From assembly GCA_018398805.1 (NCBI GenBank), contig JAGFBZ010000942.1, positions 930,001 to 994,000 of the forward strand: 64,000 nt of DNA, written 5' to 3'. The position numbers and the translations under genes are program-made. The stretch's first letter is position 1; every line of letters begins with the position of its first letter. Positions 58,006 to 64,000 of the stretch are shown one piece after another. The notes beneath the pieces were generated by a model. It was not told the origin of the DNA, did not search any database, and saw nothing but the letters and a program-made list of their open reading frames with translations. Source of the DNA: Hirundichthys speculiger (lineage: Eukaryota; Chordata; Actinopteri; Beloniformes; Exocoetidae).

Positions 58006-60976
58006 TCTCGCGCTCATAGTACGGTAACTGGCTAGGTGGCTAGTGAAGGAAGCTAATGTGTTGCTGCCCGTCTTTATGCTTTAATTTTTCCCTTCTTAGT
58101 AGAGCAGTGAGAGAGAGAGAGACTCAGAAGATGTGAATATTGTTTATTGTTTTCTGCAGGAATGTTTTAATGTTAAATGTGATTATTTTTACTTTTTTGC
58201 TTAGTCTTACCCCACATGTACGTTCTTATTTTGTCCAGTAGGTGTCACTGTTTACCCTGTTTATTATTCTTTGAGTTGAAATAGTTTAATATGTGTTTTT
58301 CTGATATTTTAAATGGCTGATACTACTACTAGTTTAATTTTACTATAATATAGATTATATTGTAAGAAGAGATCAGACAACTCCACACAGTACTGTATAA
58401 AACTGATGAGGGAGAGAAAGAGTCAGACTCAGAAGACCTGAATGTTTGTTTATTGTCTTCTGCAGAAAATAAATGGAGTAGAACTATACTCGGGTCATCA
58501 TTTCCACCTCACCCGACACAAACACTCCCTTTAGACACACGGGGAGGAGGACGGGTCACGCGAGGCCTTTACTGCTGCCGTTCAGTCAGTTGAGTCAGAA
58601 GATTTACATGATGTCCTCACAGAGCTGAGGTCCGGTTCTAACTGTATCTTATCAACCAACAATACAATTTTCAATTTAAAAAATAATGTTAAAAATGCTA
58701 TTTTGTGAAGAAATTAAACTGCTTTCTATGTGTGGAAGTCTGTGAAAGAACACTCACCTGCAACGTGTCAAGCTGATCTGCAGTCTAATGTGTCACATGG
58801 GTCTTCTCGAGGTCCTGGAACTTATATTTGAAGTTCAATGCTCTTTCTTTGCTGTAGTGATGTTTAATTTACCTCTCTGACACAACGCTGTCCCAACTCA
58901 GTTGCTGCCAGCACTTTTTGACAGGACGTTATTCTACACTTCATTGACCTCAACTCTACTTTTCTTGGCCCCAACTTCTGACAGCTGTCACTTAATTTAC
59001 TGCTTTTCTATTCAGGACCTACCTATTAAAGAAGCACAGCTTTATGGGCCTTCACACGGAGAGAGAAGTGCTTCAGACCGCCTCAGCCGCGGTTAGCTCC
59101 ATTTCATCGGCCGAGGCACACACTGTGACTGGGACACTGCACCAGTATTTCATATAAAAGTCTATTTGTAAGTAATAAGGAGTACTTCTGAGATAAGGAA
59201 CGCAGCTATGGCAGTAATGTTTTCTGTGCAAAAAAAAGGAAAAAAGTAACCCCGTTGGCTTCACTGGGGTTTAAGCTGGATGATGATGAAAATAAAATAT
59301 ATTGTTATTAACCAAAAAATATAGTAAGCAAATAATCTGGATCTTTATAATTCATCACTTTAATAAAACACCACTTTGATGAAATTGGATTCCAATTTAT
59401 CTTCTTAAATGCAAATTGGAAACTGTGGCGCCCAGCAGCCACAGCAGACGCCGTAAACCTTCCTGGCGTCTGATGCGACTAACCCGTGAGCGCATGTCGG
59501 GGCCTGTTGCAGCGGTGGAAATCCTTCTGCACAAAGCAATCTCCATCGCAAACTCTCCGCTCTCGGTATTCTCGTTTTATGTCACACAGTGAATAAATAA
59601 ATAAATACTGCGGCGCAGATAACACACAGTGCATCTGTCCAGCCTTTCAGCGGTGCTATTAACCTGTGAAATCTGATGTTAACCTAGCAGTAAAAAAAAA
59701 AAAATAAATAAAAAACAGCCCGCAGGTATCAGTCATGCTTCAAGAGCATATCCAGCTTTATGTTCCACCTTTTGTGCAAAGCTAAGAACAAAGACCGACT
59801 TTCCTTTTTCATGTTTGTACTTTTTTCACTTCAAGCCAGAAGCACATGAGAGCACATTCGGGGGTGGAGGGGGTTGGGTGGGGGGGTAGTTGTGAAGGGA
59901 CACACAAATATGTGGCAGACTCTCAGATGTTTCAAGAGCAAACATTTCAGAGTGGCTTCGACGGGGGGCTCAGAAAATAAAAAAATAAATAAAGTAGCAA
60001 GAGAGAAAGAGCTGATGTGTGTGTTACCAGGATGACATTTGGATGTGAAATCCTTCTTTAAGATGCGTACGACTGAAGATGATCATCTGGAATTGAAGCC
60101 AACAAGCCACATACAAGCTGAAGCCTCTGTAAAGGTTGTCCCTTTGTTGCATTTTAAAAACATCACACAGTGTAGAAAACTTCAGAGATTCAGTTTTTTT
60201 TCCCTTCACCAGGTACATATTTATGTATCTATTTCCATGGCACTCTGTTCTGTAGCTTTAAAAGCTCCAGAAATATAGCCAAATATAGTTGCTCAAACTG
60301 AACATTTTTATTTGCATTTACACATTTAGAAGCATTTCAACATCAAGCCAGTAATCAAAAATGATTTGCACTGAACATTTTTTAATAAATTGTAATGTAT
60401 CGGTCACCTATTTTACCTGAAATAAAAGCATTTCTTTCACTGTTCATAGAAATTCTACATATTTATCACCAGCAGGTGTAAGCTTAGCACCAATATTCCC
60501 CCTGTGTGAACCTAAAGGTATATTTAGACTTGACTCTTTTTTACCTTTGTACTGCAAACCCTTCTGACATTCCAGCACATTCATAGATAAATGTTTTGCA
60601 CATTTTAAGGAAAAAAAAAAAATGAAATGAAACTTGGGCCCCCTTTTTACAGTTTTAACCAACTCTTATGTCATTTCAGGGTTTTAAGAGTGAATGCAGG
60701 GTGTTTATCGGCCTTATTCACTGCGGTGCTGCTGTAGGATTGATTCTGGGAGCAGTGTCCAGACAGAGGAAGCTGCAGTAAACCAGCACCCATCTCACTT
60801 GCTCTGAAAGTAATTGGACTTCATTCAAGCAAAGCCATTACCTTTTTAGCTGATATTGTCAAAGTATTACTTTCTAAAATGTCTTTGTGGAAGTCTGGTA
60901 CTTGTTGGACTGCTGGAGGTTGCAGTTACAACCAGAAAGAGCTGCTTTTAGAGGCTTCAACAACAATGAGTTGTAG
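58006..60976. other. Unrecognised stretch with local repeats and a G-rich tract
   Basis: Two related segments with CAGAAG...GTTTATTGTTTTCTGCAG lie at 58119-58161 and 58423-58465. A G-rich tract lies at 59858-59888 (GGGGGTGGAGGGGGTTGGGT then GGGGGGG). No exon supported. Confidence 0.4.
59858..59888 (+). other. Potential G-quadruplex tract
   Basis: At least four runs of three or more G with short loops. Folding in the cell is not shown by sequence. Confidence 0.7.
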
Positions 60977-61174
60977 ATGGACCCAGAAATAAAGGGATTT
61001 TTCATGCAGTTGGTTCCAGTTTCCATTATATCCCAACAGGCGATGAAATTAAAGAATGTGGCTGAGAAACTTACATTTGAAGAGATGCCGAATGTTTGTG
61101 GATTTCATTTTGCTGACAAAAAGACAGCAGAAGAAAATCCACATCTTAGTTTGTGGTTGGGTCATGACAAATAA
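60977..61174 (+). pseudogene. Possible THAP-domain C-terminal remnant
   Basis: The frame ends EEMPNVCGFHFADKKTAEEN, PHLSLWLG. VC..HF...K.T.ENP...L.LG resembles the second half of a THAP domain in fish transposon-related proteins. A different frame just upstream reads SFHYIPTGDEIKE, similar to the THAP FHRFP..E element. The domain would therefore need a frame change. No N-terminal C2 half or further exon was found. Confidence 0.35.
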
Positions 61175-61795
61175 CGGGAGAGATAATGTTGTCCTCCTCA
61201 AAAAGGACTGACAGTAGCGCTGACAGGGAACATGGCAGATTGTAGCATCTCACCAGTAATGACAGGCATTTACATTTAAAACTTATTTTTTGTTTTAAAA
61301 TGTAAGACAGTCAACAAAACATGACCAACTGCTACTGTTGAGACATGGACAGGGCTATTATAGAAATGCAATAGCGATAAGGTATAGATGAATCCTTTTA
61401 CATTGGCACCTCTTAATAAAGTACTGAAATAAAGCATCTGTATCAGAAGAACTGGACAAAACCTCTGTGACATCACCCAGAGGTTCTCTGTGGGGCGATT
61501 TTTAAGTCTCTTTCCCCCCTTGTGCTGCGTGGAGACTTGTTGAAAATGGGTGGACCAAGCAGACCTGGTAGCTGGCTGAAATAAGACCAGTTTATCATGA
61601 CACTGCTCCAGATAAATCCCGTTGTCACATCCCACCACTGGACCACAGACATCTGCTGCTTCAAACCTGACACCAGTTCAGGGCACGTGTCTATTCAAAG
61701 AGCATGAGTCAGTCAAGTTTGAAACACACCCTCTCAGCATGATGGGGAAGCGGGTGGAGTCGGCGACAGAGCAAATTACAGAGAAAGCACGCAAA
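61175..61795. other. Unrecognised stretch next to MITE copy C
   Basis: No supported exon. The plus-strand frame ending ATEQITEKARK at the MITE edge reads on, after removal of the MITE and one target copy, into VSRRLFGVEEA on the other side, but this may be chance. Confidence 0.35.
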
Positions 61796-62266
61796 GGGCC
61801 CGATCTTGCGCCAAACCTCCAAAACCTGCTATTAAGGGATAAAAGGTATTGGGAGGGGCGTTCCCCCACGAAGAACGCAATCTTCCACCTCCCAAAACCC
61901 ACGATCTCACCTGCGAAATCCACGATGTCATGCACACATTATGCATGGGAGTGGTTAGGGCGTTCCACCTGTTTAACCAATCAGTGCGTCAGTAGCCATT
62001 GCCTTTAAGAGCAGGTTGCAGTACCTGCAAACTGCCATGGAACGTCTTTTCACCCAGATCAGAGCAGCTCTCATGGACAGCTGGTCTGGGACTGTGCTGT
62101 AGAGCTTCCTCCTCTTTTTTCCTCCTCCTCCTCTGCACTGATATATACATAACTAGCTTTAACTAATGTGGAGCAAATGATTTAATCATTTCTTTTGTAC
62201 TCCAAGAAGTTCCAACAAACTGCTCAGAAAATAGAGCCGGTGAGCTTCCAGGAAAGCATTTATTAA

Positions 62267-62501
62267 CTAGAAAAGCAATCGGAGAGCGCAGACCTCCGCC
62301 AAGCACAGCAGTTGTGGTTGCTTTAGGGTTCAAGAAACAACTAAACAGCGCAATGTTATCGAAAATTTGAAAGTGATCCAGAATCCAGGATTTCTTCCGG
62401 ATCACACCCAAAATAAAATCAGTTCTTCCTTTTCACATTTCTGACAACTCCTGAAAATGTCATCAAAATCCATCCATAACTTTTTGAGTTATTTTGAACA
62501 T
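62267..62501 (-). mobile_element. Helitron-like element, copy 5, nested and deleted
   Basis: On the minus strand it ends GAGGTCTGCGCTCTCCGATT then GCTTTTCTAG, followed by TT. The other part matches the GTGATCCAGAATCCAGG and GACAACTCCTGAAAATG blocks. About 200 bases of the family body are missing between the two parts. It is inserted in MITE copy C, so it is younger than that insertion. Confidence 0.7.
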
Positions 62502-62793
62502 ATCCCCTGCGCAAAGACGCACAGCTGCGCCAAGACGCATAGTTGCTGGGAGCGGTGCTTTTTTCACAACAGAGTTCTGTGATCTCCTCGTTTTTCTTCC
62601 ACAGCAAACAAACATCTGAATGAGATCATGTCACAGCTGTACAGACATCATCTGCCCTTAAGAGAATAATGTATGAAAGTAATACAGTGATGCATAATCG
62701 AGAGGTAGAGCCGGTTGTGCAGTCCACATGTGACTGGGTGGACGCGCAATGACAGAATTTGGACGCGCTCTTTTACGCGCCGACATGCCAGTT

Positions 62794-62928
62794 GCGCTTT
62801 CCACAAACTCGGTATCTTGCGGTACTGGTGTCTCGCAGATTTTGGGTATTGGGTAATGGGTGGTCACACCACCATCGCAAAATCTGCGAAGTACAGGTAC
62901 CGCAAGATACCGAATTCGTGGAAAGCGC
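62794..62928. repeat. Inverted repeat with 51-bp arms in MITE copy C
   Basis: GCGCTTTCCACAAACTCGGT...GCAGATTTTG (62794-62844) pairs with CAAAATCTGC...GAAAGCGC (62878-62928) with a few mismatches and a 33-base loop. It occupies the same position as the 30-bp palindrome in copy B. Confidence 0.9.
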
Positions 62929-63091
62929 TAGTGACACGCCCATTGCCGCGCCCACAATGTGCTTAAGGGAGACGGCAAAATGGGTTTTGGGTATTGGGAG
63001 GTGGAAGATTGCATTTCGGCTCCTAAATCTGTGATTTGCAGGTAATGGGTTTTGGGTATTGGGTAATGGGAGGTGCAAGATCGGGCCCAAA

Positions 63092-63277
63092 GTGTCTAGA
63101 CGTCTGTTCGGTGTCGAAGAAGCACTTTGTCACGTACTCCCCGACTCCAAATCTGAAGGGAAATATTTACTTAGATGACGATGAGTCCTCTAGCGACAGT
63201 GAAAATGATGGGGAAAGTGGCAAATTTGTTACGAACGGTGCAGAGCAACCAGACAAGACCATAAACCAGAATCAAGA
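63092..63277 (+). pseudogene. Possible piggyBac-type transposase N-terminus
   Basis: One frame reads VSRRLFGVEEALCHVLPDS. The adjacent frame continues IYLDDDESSSDSENDGESGK. A basic RR.F..EEAL start followed by an acid/serine stretch is the common beginning of fish piggyBac-like transposases. It needs one frame change, and no catalytic domain follows. An unrelated acidic remnant is equally possible. Confidence 0.3.
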
Positions 63278-64000
63278 ATAAAAATGCCATAATTTACAAA
63301 ACAATAGAAACAAAAGATGTGCCAAACAGAACTAAGGGCAACTAGGAAACCTAGTGAAAATACCAACTACAGGAGGCTTGAATACTGTTATAAGGAGCAA
63401 CTAAAGGCGACTAGCTTTAGCGCTAGCGGACAGATAGACGCCGCTAAAATGGCTACACAAACAAACTAAAGAGAGATATCCAACCAGTGGCAACAATAAA
63501 CAAAAAGGTGACTAGGTTACACAAGTCTAAACTAAAAATACTCAACTGAGGTACAGCTGAGAGTGTGGCAGGAAGGGATTCAGTAGTGATGTTATGAGTG
63601 AAGCGAAGCCCCGAAGCGCGTATCGAGAAATGAGGGGGCGTGTCCGTGAAGCGCGTATCAAGAGTCGCTTCATTTGGGGAGGAGCCAAAAGTGATGACGT
63701 CCGAAGCTTCACCGCCTGGCGGTACCACGTGACTGCTTCGGGAAGTGGTTCATTTCTTGTCTCAAGAAATGGGGTTTGACAGCTTTATAAACGCCACAGG
63801 CTCCATTCAAAATGTGGGTTTTTGTAGGCGAGTTGCGGTCAGTTCAGAGTGTGGATAGAGTTTGGATAGCTTGGATACTAGAATCTGGATAGCGTGTATA
63901 TAGTTTGTGGTAGTTCAGTATATAGTTTGTACATAATGGCACAAACATTTTTATGCAGCCCAGCATAAAATTGTGCCATGTGAAGGTGTTCTCCAAGGCT
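63278..64000. other. Unrecognised end of window
   Basis: The segment 63595-63730 has GAAGCG/CGCGTATC words repeated, and 63840-63930 has a loose series of GGATAG/TATAGTTTG words. This may be a transposon end cut off by the window. No exon supported. Confidence 0.35.

Larger units (their letters stand above)
61796..63088 (+). mobile_element. MITE of the GGGCCCGATCTT family, complete copy C
   Basis: The 17-bp TIRs GGGCCCGATCTTGCGCC and GGTGCAAGATCGGGCCC differ at one position. AAA on both sides (61793-61795, 63089-63091) may be a 3-bp target duplication, as in Harbinger-like elements, but it is low complexity. It contains a nested Helitron-like copy (62267-62501) and a large inverted repeat (62794-62928). 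Words GGTATTGGG/GGTAATGGG are repeated near the right end. No transposase is encoded. Confidence 0.82.

Overview
The window looks like non-coding chromosomal DNA from a ray-finned (teleost) fish. It is AT-rich, carries long A/T runs and (CA)n microsatellites, and is packed with decayed transposable elements of types common in fish: several hAT families, a Tigger-like element, a Helitron-like family, MITEs, tRNA-derived SINEs and non-LTR retrotransposon pieces. No bacterial-type operon, rRNA, intact tRNA gene or CRISPR array was found. No exon of a host gene could be supported. Nearly all open frames are shorter than 130 codons, and every protein similarity I can defend belongs to a mobile element. 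The window is probably intergenic or lies inside a very large intron. The fish call is an inference from the repeat types; I cannot name a species.

Layout. 1-8.1 kb: mostly unrecognised sequence with two Helitron-like copies (1668-2090, 5866-6256), a truncated MITE (3796-4046) and a Tc1-like end. 8.1-15.8 kb: a hAT element with a broken BED finger, a probable solo Gypsy LTR, a CpG-rich inverted-repeat transposon (12421-13349), a SINE-like copy, and a LINE reverse-transcriptase pseudogene split by a Tigger-like element (14577-15457). 17-24 kb: a second LINE piece, a hAT MITE (18567-19057) and a third Helitron-like copy. 25-32 kb: a local duplication, an RT scrap, a LINE endonuclease pseudogene (about 29.1-30.0 kb) and a Tc1-like transposase scrap. 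33.8-38.3 kb: a MITE with long TIRs, a hAT with a zf-TTF/ZMYM1-like pseudogene, and a MITE with a 30-bp perfect palindrome.

40.5-53 kb is the densest part. It has a hAT-like element holding a THAP-type exon and a CTCF-like motif (40568-41898), a ZBED5-like hAT (42531-42960), a hAT inside an older LINE (45051-45967), a TTAA-flanked element (47570-48111), a hAT carrying another dispersed repeat (50024-51435) and a 267-bp hAT MITE (52399-52665). 53-64 kb: a tRNA-derived SINE, a TAA-flanked MITE, another hAT, a THAP-like remnant, and a MITE (61796-63088) with a nested Helitron-like copy.

The elements do not act together as a pathway. What can be read is insertion order: Tigger into LINE, hAT into LINE, Helitron into MITE, and a dispersed repeat into hAT. 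The most interesting points are one TIR family carrying either a BED or a THAP coding fragment, palindromes remodelled at the same site in two MITE copies, and five Helitron-like copies that all end in CTAG followed by TT. Family names come from remembered consensus features, because no database search was possible.
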